Below, piece by piece: positions 24,361 to 34,744 of a stretch of 64,000 bases of DNA. Within the stretch, counting starts at the first letter, position 1. Every line of letters starts with the position of its first letter. The DNA comes from Ignelater luminosus (lineage: Eukaryota > Arthropoda > Insecta > Coleoptera > Elateridae): the NCBI GenBank assembly GCA_011009095.1, contig VTPC01000807.1:1-64000 (forward strand). Reading direction: 5' to 3'. The notes beneath the pieces are model-generated. The model had not been told where the DNA came from. It made no database searches and was given only the letters and a program-made list of their open reading frames with translations. The translations under genes were made by a program, and so were the position numbers.

Positions 24361-25160
24361 TGAATGCAGGTCATTACCTACCGTTTATGCGCTGTCATCG
24401 TGAACCGTGCGAGGTTTCCCCGTACGGTTTGTTATGGCAGAGCGTGCGAAACTAAAAAATCGACATCAGAGCCAATCCAGGTGACAAACAATTTTACAAA
24501 GGGTAACTACGATGAATTTGTCTCACAGTTACGGAATTATTGGTTCTCAAAAATGCGTGCAGACAGATTAACTTTCGTCTGCGTTTGTCAAAATATCAAA
24601 AACTCTGTACACAACATTCAGCATCAGGGAAGACAATCTGAATCGCAGTTATATTTTCATAAAATGTACTTCACTGCTGGATTAAACTTTTAAGCACTTA
24701 CCATGTTAAAAGTATTTTCATTAGTTTTTGCTTTTTTTGTATATTCCTTCTTTGTTCTGTTTGTTATTTTATATGTTTTGTTTGATTTTAATTTCTTCCG
24801 TTTTGTTTTTCTTTTATTAAATTGTACTTCATCATTAATTCTTTTCGTACAATTAGTACTTCAAAATATATTTGATAAAATTTGGGTAACTTTATTTTCA
24901 ATAATTAAATAATTTAGGCTATTTTCTAAGCATCTTGGACTTAAAAGAGTGTGACCGCCTTCGGCGTTCGGCGGTCCACCGGTCGGACTCGCTTTCGTTC
25001 ACAAATGCATCGCACACGATCTTCGCAGGCAACAATACCTACGTATCTAAACTATTACGTGCAGTTTGCCAATTGGCAACACTGCTTTGTGGTAGCCTCT
25101 TTGCTCACGTCTGTGAAAGTAATCTACTTTTTATAATTCCAACTTTATACTGCCATTAAT
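24361..25160 (+). other. Two weak coding-like patches
   Basis: The frame at 24364-24693 contains TKGNYDEFVSQLRNYWFSKM and the frame at 24935-25159 contains CDRLRRSAVHRSDSLSF. The second begins in a GC-rich spot where GACCGCC at ~24952 faces GGCGGTC at ~24970 as a short hairpin. I recognise neither peptide. The stretch between them (24700-24910) is T-rich and low-complexity. They could be fragments of an old transposon. Confidence 0.2.
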
Positions 25161-26700
25161 AGATGACGCCAGTTCATAAACGTCAATTAACTAGTAAATA
25201 CGTAGAAAGAGATGAATAGAAGGCATGCAATTTTCTGTCTCCTAAACCCCAGCCTTAATATCACCTTTTTGTCCCAAACTGGGTGAAAATACAAACCTCC
25301 TTTATTCGCAAGCTTTCTGAAACACTAATTAAGAAGATAAAGAAGTTGGCGTTAGTTTCAAAAATGCAGACGCTAGTAATCTGAATCTTTAATTTCCGAG
25401 AGTTGATATCGAGAAAGAAGCATCGGAATAATTAAAGGACAATTCTAATTCTAACATTTTACAACTTTCATGTATTTATCTAATAAAAATCTTTGTGAAG
25501 TATATTATGTAGTCCAATTTGTACCTTCACAGCAGTTTTTAAAGCGTGTATGGTTAAACTAAATTACACACTAAATGAAAGTATAAAGGGAAAATCGTAC
25601 AAATATGGACTTTTCCCAAATAAGCTTCACAACGTTAACGAGGTCGCATAAAAAATAATAATAATAAGACGCAGACAACAGACAATGACAAGAAGAAAAT
25701 ACAACTCTTGTGAAGGGCACAACATTCAATTCATTTCGTTTAATATCATATTCTTAATGTATTATTAATGTTTTGTTCCGGTATCATATACATAAAAAAC
25801 TAATAAATATTTTTTAATTAATTCAGAAAGAAAGTAATGAGGCGAGCTTAAACGTCACTTTTACTTTACATAACATTACAATTCTTTTTACTAATTATTC
25901 ATGCAGAAATTACAGCGCGCCATTGTTTTTATTTTATAAAAAAACCGTATTAGAATATAAGACACGCATGGTAAAATGTAATTTAAAATACAAACAGTAA
26001 TTTTAATATATTTCTTCCTGAATCCGTATAAATATGGGCGTGCTAGCCTACGCTCCGTCTGTATGCCATACATTTATTAAAATAAAACGCATACATAGTG
26101 TAACGGGCATATAAATATTAACATATCATGACTGCGACAATGGACGGTAGCAAAATAGGCACATGCCTTGTATTTATTTCTTACACAACTTGGACACCCT
26201 ATGGAGGCTAGGCCTGCGTAGGCATTAGATGCTGCGCCCGTATTATAATCCTTTTAATTGTTTAAACTTCTAAGAAGTTTTATCGTTGCAGCAATACAAC
26301 CTTAAATTATGAATTTCATTAGACCTTTTTAGGACAGTCTCTTGAATTTGAAATATTTCGCGCCCCTAGAGAACCTTTAAACAAAATTTATAGATGAATT
26401 TAACGAGTTTACTTGTATAAATAATGTTCGTTTTAAAACCTGAAAATATTCCTTTATCCACAGGCAGTTGTTCCGGGTATAAAAACTTAAAGTGGAAAGT
26501 ATCGTCATATTTTAAAAACTAAAACCCTTATAAACTAAGAAGAGGTATTACCGGCGAGAAAAATGGTTCGATTTGTAGAACTACATTTTATAAAATATTG
26601 AGTCGTTCTATAAACAATTTCGATGGCTAGCATTGCAATGGTTTTCAGCTTTATACTATCGAATTGAATAAGTATCTTATTATTTCTAACTATTCTAACC
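25161..26700. other. No gene seen
   Basis: AT-rich sequence with a short (AAT)n run near 25655. No coding or RNA signature. Confidence 0.45.
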
Positions 26701-26731
26701 TTTTTTTCTTAATTAATTGTTTTGCCAACAG

Positions 26732-26945
26732 ATGCGATTCTATGCTCAATGTTCTGTCATCCAGGCGTTTCCCAATTGTTGCGTCGTTAGACCATACCAA
26801 ATATGTGGTAGACCAAGAGTTCTACATTGGCGTTGGACTTGGAAACACACGTGACACATCTTCCAAAATGAGCAATTTTAGACTTGTCAACGTTGCCTTG
26901 CGATTCCCGAAAAGAACTGCTGGTTGCCTTTTCAGACAGAAGTAA
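26732..26945 (+). CDS. Candidate terminal exon, unidentified
   Basis: A strong acceptor precedes it: a T-rich tract from ~26700, then TTGTTTTGCCAACAG ending at 26731. After one phase base the frame reads CDSMLNVLSSRRFPIVAS, then DHTKYVVDQEFYIGVGLG and VNVALRFPKRTAGCLFRQK, and stops with TAA at 26943-26945. An AATAAA follows at 27089-27094. Composition is higher than the flanks and the 70 residues are not low-complexity. I do not recognise the family and see no upstream partner exon, so this may be the last exon of a gene that starts outside the window. A decayed repeat remains possible. Confidence 0.33.
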
Positions 26946-26970
26946 AAAAAATGGGAATTTTCTTAATGTG

Positions 26971-28265
26971 CTGTAACGTAAACCTGCGTTACAGTAATAA
27001 TATGACTAACAACTAGGATCTCAAGGTCCTAGGCCAGCTAAACTCGGGGGGTAGGCTTTGGGTGCGGGACGGCTAAGATTATACTTACAATAAAACACCT
27101 GATATTAGTTTACCAAATACGTATAATGAGATAAACAAAGATGGTAAAAATTACAAAGTAAAGGTTTATTTTTGAAGTAACCAGTAAAACAGATTTCAAC
27201 GGAAACAAGATTAAATGGAATAATGATCGATAAGTTTATACTTAAAATACAAAAAAATTATATGAATTTAAAACAATAAATCGATTATGAATAAAAAAAA
27301 CTACTAGAGGTAACCGTAGTTACAGAATTTGAAACAAAATTTAGAATACAGGATCCTTACTTTAAAAAAAACAATGCAATCAAAAAAATGTAATAAAAGG
27401 ACTAATTATAAACAGGAAAATGAATAAACCAAATGCAAAGCAACATTAAAAAAATAGGAAAATAATAGCAAAAATATATGACACAAAAATTATCAAAGTA
27501 AAATATAAACATATAAACCAGGTTATCTGTACTCACACACAACAAATAATCTCAAGTTGTTTCGAGGCAAAAGGAAAAAATTTAACACATCGGAGTACTG
27601 CAAGAAACAAACTTCGATATCGTATTTTTCACCACCAAATAAAAAAAGAACTGGAGACAAAAGAGACCATCGTTGGCAACGAACCCGTAAGAGATGAAAG
27701 AAAAGATAATTAACTTACCCCTTTTTTAAAAAAGGGTTTTCAAACAACAACGAGAAAACCTTCCTCGCAATTCTTAGGTGAAGAATTTGGAAGCGTATAT
27801 CAATTGTCAAAGGAACTTTAGTAAATACCGGGTTTCTTCCACGAAAGAAAGATGATACACCGTGCAATTAATCATGTGGCGGGCTAATAACCACAAAAAG
27901 ACCGTTACAGTGCTTATTCGACGGCATGAAGCGTGAGGAAGCCGTATACTGTCTAGTACTCCATATGTGATCAACACTGTTCCAGTACTTATCGTAATCG
28001 TTAAGGAAAATCATTGAAAACCTAACATTTGAATCAGTGTACGAAAACAACTAGTCAATCGTTAATAAATTACACGAAACAAAGGTAGATACCTTCTTAA
28101 ATTGGTTTTTAGACAGTGTAACCCACCATGAGACCCCTCTACGTTTACCTCAAGCGTCCGTTATGTTTAAAAATGTTTGATCCTTTTGGACATGACAGCT
28201 TCGAATCTTGTGCAAAACAAAACTTGTAAAACAAGAAAAAAATCAAAAGCGAGACTTAATGACGA
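26971..28265. other. A-rich stretch; no gene seen
   Basis: A perfect 8-bp stem, CTGTAACG and CGTTACAG with an 8-base loop, lies at ~26971-26994. A GC-rich spot follows at ~27015-27075. The remainder is strongly A-rich on the plus strand. The 5' part of the LINE relic that becomes recognisable at ~28270 may lie here, but I cannot read it. Confidence 0.35.
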
Positions 28266-28269
28266 AGTT

Positions 28270-28700
28270 GATGTTTCACCCGTCCGTTCTATCAAGCTGT
28301 ATTGATATAGTGCTAACTAAGTAAAAAAGACAGTCGTAGAATAGTAGACGGACACGCGAGAAGATTCACTCTTCACTTGGTACGGTATAAAATTGTTGGT
28401 GAAGAACAACTGAAATATGATGAAATGACAAAAAGGTACAATACCAAGTAAACGACTAGTATCTGCAAGGAAGCCAGTGAAAGCTCCACACCTAAATTTA
28501 AGCGAAATAGGAAACATCGACCGCTTCCAACATGGAGTGAAGGATTAACAAAAGAATGAAAAGGGCAAGGAAAGCAAAGAAGTACCAACAAAAACCTAGA
28601 GAATTATATAAACAAATGAGACACGTATAAAGAGTATATCGCAAAACATGTAGTTCGGATCTATGGGTATTGGCAAATAAAAGAAAAAGCAAAAACTAAT
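28270..28700 (+). pseudogene. Non-LTR retrotransposon relic: endonuclease end and linker
   Basis: Plus-strand fragments read SSCIDIVLTK, the SxIDxTL motif near the end of apurinic-type LINE endonucleases. GEEQLKYDEMTKRYNTK follows, then FKRNRKHRPLPTWSEGLTKE at ~28498-28557, which is the 'RPxPWWNxELT' linker found between endonuclease and reverse transcriptase in Jockey/R1/I-type elements. The text beyond has the expected basic character. Several in-frame stops show decay. The same element resumes at ~30085 after an insertion. It is the upstream half of one pol-like gene. Confidence 0.62.
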
Positions 28701-28717
28701 AAAAACAATCAGCGATT

Positions 28718-29940
28718 CTATGGAACAAGACCGAAATCACTAAAAATTAATAAACAAGTACTTCCCCAAAGATAATATAATGACCGACACAATCTACAAT
28801 GGCCCGAAGAGATGATGATGATTTCAAGGTTGCTTCTCCGCCGGAGACGGAGGCCGTTATAAATCCCGGAAGGGTCCTTCTTCAGCCAAGGTGGTGTAAC
28901 ATTGGAGTGACGTAGAATTTGTTCTTCGTTCCCGTTCATTGGTGCAGAAACGGCCGTTGGTATTTTGATAAAGGCTTGGTGTTGTTCTTCTACACTCTCT
29001 CGCAGTAGTCTTAATGCTGTAGGCGTCGGATAGAGCGAAAGGATTGGTAGACTGGGCGGCGATTTTCGTACTTGAAACTCGATTTTGATGGGCGGTCCTT
29101 GGTAGACGTGGTTATATTCATGTCGGTGAAGGGCAGTTAGCGTTGGTAATAATTAGACTTTGCTGAATTATTGTCGGTGCTCTGGGGCGTCTGGTGCTGC
29201 CGAAAGGTGCGAGTGTTGCTTGGCGCATCGGTGGATGATGTTGGAAGGCGGAGTTGATGGAGAGACGCGGTCGATGTAGCGTCTAGGCGAAGAATGTTGC
29301 TATAGAGGTCACTGACCTCTGTATGGTTGAATTTGTTGTTGTAGAACGGTGCCCACAGCCGAGATGGTGATTACCGATGTGGTTGATGGATTCGAAGGCC
29401 GATGTTGTGACCGCGACAGGGGCGATGGGTATGATGAGATATCCATCGGCTGTCGCGATGGTGTTATTCTGGTGGTCGATGAAGAGGTGAACAGCGGTCG
29501 CCGATGAAGGAGAACTTTGCACTCGCGGATTGTTGATGGTGATGCGGCATACAAAATGGTTTCGCGCGGTGTAAGGGGGTGAGCTCGGTAGCGGCCGCTA
29601 GAAGTAGACGGTGACAGTGGTGAAGGGAACTTCGGAGCCGTAAACCTACTTACACCGCAGCCCGGTTCCGGGGGTCTGCGTCCACCCAAACGCAGAGTGC
29701 CCCGGCTGGAAGGCCAGCGCTGCTACTGAGCCTTCGCCCCCCAGAACGAAGGTTGCCAGTAGCAGCTGCCACAGGTCGTACCACCCGGGGTGAATTGCCG
29801 GGGGGCTGGGGGCGCCTGACGCGGGCCAGTGTGATACAGTGGTTAGAGACCGGGAGGGATCACTGCCGACGTCTGCACCGAACGGACACTACGCGGAACT
29901 ATGCCCGAAGAGAATGAAAGGAAGGTTACATAGTAGGAAC
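28718..29940 (-). mobile_element. GC-rich minus-strand block inserted in the LINE relic
   Basis: This 1.2-kb block has far higher GC and CpG content than anything around it. On the minus strand a stop-free frame runs from 29152 to 28718 (145 codons), including YQGPPIKIEFQVRKSPPSL, EQHQAFIKIPTAVSAPMNG and HSNVTPPWLKKDPSGIYNG. Another frame at 29689-29309 is rich in Pro, Ser and Thr. A donor-like GTAAGTAGG occurs on the minus strand near 29651. The plus-strand LINE relic lies on both sides, so the block looks inserted. It could be the 5' part (untranslated leader and ORF1) of a different retroelement, or a GC-rich first-exon region. I do not recognise the encoded peptides. Confidence 0.42.
29719..29766. 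other. Strong GC-rich hairpin
   Basis: CTGCTACTG (29720-29728) is inverse to CAGTAGCAG (29757-29765), with one more G-C pair outside (29719/29766). CCTTCG (29731-29736) is inverse to CGAAGG (29747-29752). The two stems stack around a 10-base loop with a small asymmetric interior. It sits in the GC-rich block where, if the block is a minus-strand retroelement, the 5' leader would be. A structured leader RNA is possible, but no function is shown. Confidence 0.6.
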
Positions 29941-30084
29941 TAAATAAAGTAATTATGGAAATTTCTATGTACAAAGAAAGAATCAGGTTAAAATAATCAA
30001 AAGACTACAGAATAATGCAAGAAGAGTTGGATCACATCCTCAATAGTGGAAAATAGATGAAATAGTCTGGCTATCGAAAGCAAA

Positions 30085-30710
30085 GAGAAAAGGTGTAAGA
30101 TCCATCAGTTTGACGCCGGTCCTTGGCAAAATATTGAACAAAATCTTAACTAAAAGGCTAACACATTACAGATAAAGAGAGTTTCGGATAGTCGGTATAG
30201 CTTCCAAACCAATACATCTACTGTGGAAGCAATAAATGCAAATTGAAAGAACTAAAAGATACAAAAAAGGAAAGTATGTAATGGTAATGCTGTCCTTAGA
30301 TATTACCAATGCATCGAAAAAAATAAGATGTCCCAAAAATCTAAGTACAGCCATTAAATATGTTTTAAGGAACAGGAGAGTGTGGAGCTCCTCATTGGGC
30401 GATAGCCAGGTCATCCTGTTAGTAGACAAGGAGGTTAAAACCTTCAGAAGAAAGAAGATGGTGATATGGAAGGAACGTAAAAAATGGACTAAAATGGATA
30501 AGTTGAAATACAACATTGCTAAAACAGAGGCCACACTTAAAAATGCAACAAGACTACTTAAGGACCCCATGGTAAAGTAAGAAGAGGCAGCAGTTCAGCT
30601 GTCTGACGAGTTGAGATACTTGGGGTTGGCGACTGATAAACAGTTCTTGTTCATAGAGCACTGTATAAAGATTGCAGAAAAAAGGCAGACACAGCTATGA
30701 TGATATGAGA
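30085..30710 (+). pseudogene. Non-LTR retrotransposon relic: reverse transcriptase
   Basis: Plus-strand fragments in order: RSISLTPVLGKILNKILTKR (30095 on; the 'YRPISLLPVLGKxLE' start of LINE reverse transcriptases), then STVEAINAN, then MVMLSLDITNA ('LDIxxAF', with the first catalytic Asp). Later come KYNIAKTEATL ('xxKTE') and ELRYLGLATDKQFLF ('KYLGxxxDxxLxF'). The YxDD box cannot be found, so either it is deleted or its segment is scrambled. Frame changes and stops occur throughout. The element belongs to the Jockey/I/R1 group of LINEs. Confidence 0.8.
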
Positions 30711-30953
30711 AAAATCGTGGAGAGTCAGGGCACATATCTCTCATTATGAAGAAACACTTAAATGCGCTACAAAGACCTTTCTGATTGACATCAACAAAAG
30801 CTCTAGAAGTAGTTAGATACACCACCACTGTGGTTAAAAATAAGGATGTAGGGGTTTTAAAGAACTTCGAGGTCAAGAATTATCTGAACCTAACGAATAG
30901 AGCCGGTTTGCGTTTGGCATAAACCAATAACTGTCAGCAAATAGATCTGCAGC

Positions 30954-31106
30954 TTCACAGGAGGTTCAAAAATCAATAATAGAACAAGGGCAGGATTCAT
31001 TGATAACCAAGAAGGTTTGATCGTTGAAAAATTCAGAGAAGGACTAGGTGAAAGCCCAACTATGTTCCATGTTGAATTGAGAGCAATGCAAAAAGTTCTT
31101 AAGTAG
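30954..31106 (+). pseudogene. RNase H domain of the same LINE relic
   Basis: The frame reads FTGGSKINNRTRAGFIDNQ, then EKFREGLGESPTMFHVELRA and MQKVL, ending at a TAG. This matches the start of LINE-type RNase H ('YTDGSK...GAG', then 'L....TVFxAEL.AI'). The catalytic Asp of TDGS is changed to Gly, although the Glu of VELRA is kept. A C-terminal RNase H narrows the source to LINE clades that carry it, such as I, Loa or some R1 and Jockey relatives. Recognisable sequence fades by ~31340, near an AAAGAAGAAGAA-like end. Confidence 0.78.
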
Positions 31107-31340
31107 CAAAACAGACCAAAAAATCGCTGTTATGGTCGAATCAAGGTTTGCATTAGAAGCGGAGTTAAAACATAAGTTAGAAGAATGAAGCGACCATAAT
31201 GGAACCCATTGAGACAATCTCAGGGAGAAAATCATTACGCAAAAATGAAGAATTGCTAAGTAAAAATGAAAAGAAAAGAAATTGCAAGGAAAATTATCCA
31301 ACTGCTAACAGCCGGTTTAACTTAAAAGAAGAAGAATAGC

Positions 31341-33794
31341 TAAAACAAGTGAGGTGCAAATAATATGTTAATGCGACAGGTTTGAATTGTAAAATGAGAA
31401 ACTTTAAGAGAGAGATGACCCTACCATGCATTTTTCCCATCGGGAGTAACTATGACTCTTTGTATCTTTACGTTTATTTTTTGTATTCCCTTGATTAATT
31501 CATAGTGATTGTTTCAATTGGTACGAACAGGTATATGCTAGCAATTGTTCACAATTTGTTTGACCGTGTTTGCAATGTCACACAAGCCAATTTTCATCAA
31601 TAGTAACCGCTACGTCATTTATTTACAAAAATATATCTATCTAATACCGACTTCAGCAGCTTCTCATTCATTATAGTAACTTTTCGTTTTTCAATTATTA
31701 AATAAATTATTATCTCTGGGTATATTATCTCTAATTGTTTTAAAAGTTATTTTCTCTTGGCCATGTTGCGTGCAGAATTGGAATTGTACTTATTCGCCCA
31801 TCTTCCTTTTTCGAATAATTAACGAGCTTAAAACGGCCGTCATTAATTGATTCCCTACTGAATTTACGAAAAGTACATAATACCGTTATTAATTTTAATT
31901 AAATCGTCATTAATTTCTCAAAAGAGAAAGGAATTTAAACTTACAAAAACATATTAACAGAAGGCATAACACATTGCACCATCGAAACTTGAGCAGCAAG
32001 TAAAGTAGGGAGGAATTCCAAACTTCGAAGCTTTTAATTAGACAAAACACCAATGCAATTGATAGCCTTTGTTTTATAAACTCTCCCTCTTGTAGAAAGC
32101 TCATTGTCGTCTTTGGACCGTAAATTTTCTCAGTCGATGTGCTCGATGAAAACTTCAAACTAAAATGAGATCTTAAAAGCTTTTTGTCCGCTTATCCATT
32201 TCTTGATTCTGAAAATTGTTTATTGATTTTTAAAAATGAAGTTAAAAAGTTCGCTTTAGTTAATTGTAATTATTTCAAATATTTGTTTTAAATTTGTATT
32301 TAGTTTGTAATTAAAGTTTAAAGTAAGCATGTTATGCATTATATCGTCAATTATTTACGAACTGCTACGGGCGTTTACATTAATTTTATCCGCCCTGCTC
32401 TTCTCATTCTATTAATCTATTTTAGTTTCAACTACAGTTTTTCAATCTACCTTTATCTGAATTTTACAAAACCTTCGGATGAGACAGGTGCCCAAGGGTG
32501 TATTTACTTTAGCTGTAGTTTAATAGTTTGAGATTTGCTTAATTAATTGCTTTTTATACATCGGAGGTAGATAAAACAATTATTCACAAAACACGTGCCG
32601 GCTTAACCAAGAATATGTAAATTCATCTGGTAAATATTGGGCCCGTCGGGAAACAAGGTTGTATATTGCCAAATTAAGAAAAGTCACTGAAATAATAAGA
32701 TAGGAACAAAGATGATGCTACACTGTAGTCTCTTGTCTGTTCTGACTCATGTGACATTAGTTGTCGGTGTTGTTATTCCTTTTTTAGAACAGCAATAACT
32801 GCAAGGAATTGACAAGTATTAGTAAAATCAGGATTGGGAATTAACATCAGTGCAATAACAACTTAAAAATTATCGACATCAATAATTCATCTTGCACGAA
32901 TGGGTTTATTGACATTAAATCCAACTAGCTAAATTCAAGCCTACACAATGAAAAGACTTTTTTTAAATGAACAGGTTGATATTAAAAAGTTTCCCTTCTT
33001 TTGTTTTTTTTTTGTTTTAATATACATACCACATTGCATAATTCGAAAGTGTCGACCTGTTCTCTATGCGACATAGATCTACATATTCTGTTTTGAATAC
33101 AATAAGTCCTCAAAACAAAATTCTATGCTGTAACAATAGGACCTCTAAACTTAAAAAAAAAAATGAAAATGAAATCACAAGAGCTGCGTTCTCTTTTACT
33201 AAGCTTTTATACTTGTCTAAACAATTCGGACAAGTACAATGCGTTCACTTTTCGTTCGAGTCTAACTTTACGTCCAAAAATAACATTTTAATGTCCATTT
33301 TAACTAAGTATGTGAACCAATTGATTAAATATTTAATAAAAACATGGACGTACATACCTTAATTTTTTAAAAAGTCCTACAAAAAAAGAAATTAAAATTT
33401 TCATGCAGTTTAAAATTGAAAAACTTTCAGATTTGCATATTTTAAAACAGGCATTCAACATTCTGAAGCGAAACCGAGTTTTGAAATTTTAATAGCGCAG
33501 AGATAGAGCATCATGTATTTTGTTTTGTAGAAACGTAACACGTGCATTTACATGTAAATCTAAAACGTGGTAAAATATGTATGTTCCAAGATAAATACAT
33601 TAATGTGTTTATCATAATTATTGTTTTAAAGCCTGATTACTTTTGTGTGCACTCAATACAGTTTTCTAACAGCATTTAAAATCTTTTACTCATACAAGCC
33701 AAGATGGATGTCCTTCTTACATACAAGATTCGAAAAGGACGACTTTAAAAACAAAATGTCAATAACTGTGTTTGAAATCTCTGCAAATATATCA
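31341..33794. other. No gene seen
   Basis: AT-rich, mostly single-copy-looking sequence. 31780-31920 has dense TTAATTAA/CATTAATT strings, which can mark homeodomain-type binding sites. No test of function is possible here. Confidence 0.4.
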
Positions 33795-34744
33795 TACAGG
33801 GTGTTATGTTCATTATGAAAAATATCGGTAAAACTTGACATACGCTCAGAAATACGGGAAGATTTGGTTAGAAGACTTGAATCAAATTTTAATTGTCTAT
33901 CGAAAACCGTAGAAATGTTCGTTAAAGATAATCAACAGTTCGATAATTCATCGATACACAAGTGTGCGCGGAACGACATTTTTGTTTGGTAAGCCAACAT
34001 CGTTTTGACAACATCAAATGCTGTTTTTCAGTTTCCTCCGTTTTGACTGTTCTTTGCGATCATTCTAGTTTCCTGAGAAGACCACCAGGTAAAGTTAACT
34101 TACTAGCGAGAATGAAGTCGAGTTGTGTAAACCAGCCTGAAAAAGCTAAGGTGCGCGAGTGTGGTTCAAAAATCTCAAGTTTTCCTAAGGGATTAACGTC
34201 GTAAGACTTTTTCTTGTTTCGTCTTAGGCATGAGCTCTTTGGTCAAAAATCTAACTTTTGTATTTGCAAACAACCAGTACAGTGTGCAAACAATTGACTG
34301 AATTCCAAAGATAAATACTTGAGCAAACAGTTTAAACTTCTTTATTATCGAAGCCCTTTTGGTCTGCATTGAACCAATAGCCTACTGAATTTGATCTGAA
34401 TCAATCAATTTTGGCCTTACCTCGTATTATCTTTTGAGGGACAGTTCAGATCATCGCTCTCTCATCAGACAGTCTTTATTTTTGCCATATTTTAAGAATC
34501 TAGAATTTATTAACAGTTTTCTTCTATGCGTTATGGTTCAAAATTGTCAGATTAGACATGACGGAATTAGCTCAAAACGGCAGACACCAAATTACAATTA
34601 AAAAATAGTTGCGCTACCGAAGAGACGCATTAATCAACATGGTTTCGGTCTATATGATTTTCCCTATCCCAGCTTCTACTCTATTACAAGAAATATGGTG
34701 CATGGCAGCAAAGAGTGAATCCAGATTAGTTGTATTCACATTAG
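33795..34744. other. Possible element end at 33795; otherwise nothing seen
   Basis: TACAGGGTGTTATGTTCATTA at 33795 looks like the terminus of a TA-type element, but no inverse partner was found downstream. No coding signature in the rest. Confidence 0.35.

Noticed and set aside
24700-24912. Hydrophobic 69-codon frame (possible membrane peptide)
   Set aside because: It is generated by a T-rich low-complexity stretch; Phe, Leu and Val codons arise automatically from such sequence.
26971-26994. Terminator or LTR end from the CTGTAACG/CGTTACAG hairpin
   Set aside because: The stem is only 8 bp, no T-run or LTR pair is nearby, and rho-independent terminators are not expected in this genome.
29800-29890. 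tRNA- or SINE-like promoter (TGATACAGTGGTTAGAGACC resembles a pol III A box)
   Set aside because: No acceptable B box (GGTTCGAATCC-like) follows at the required distance and no cloverleaf can be drawn.
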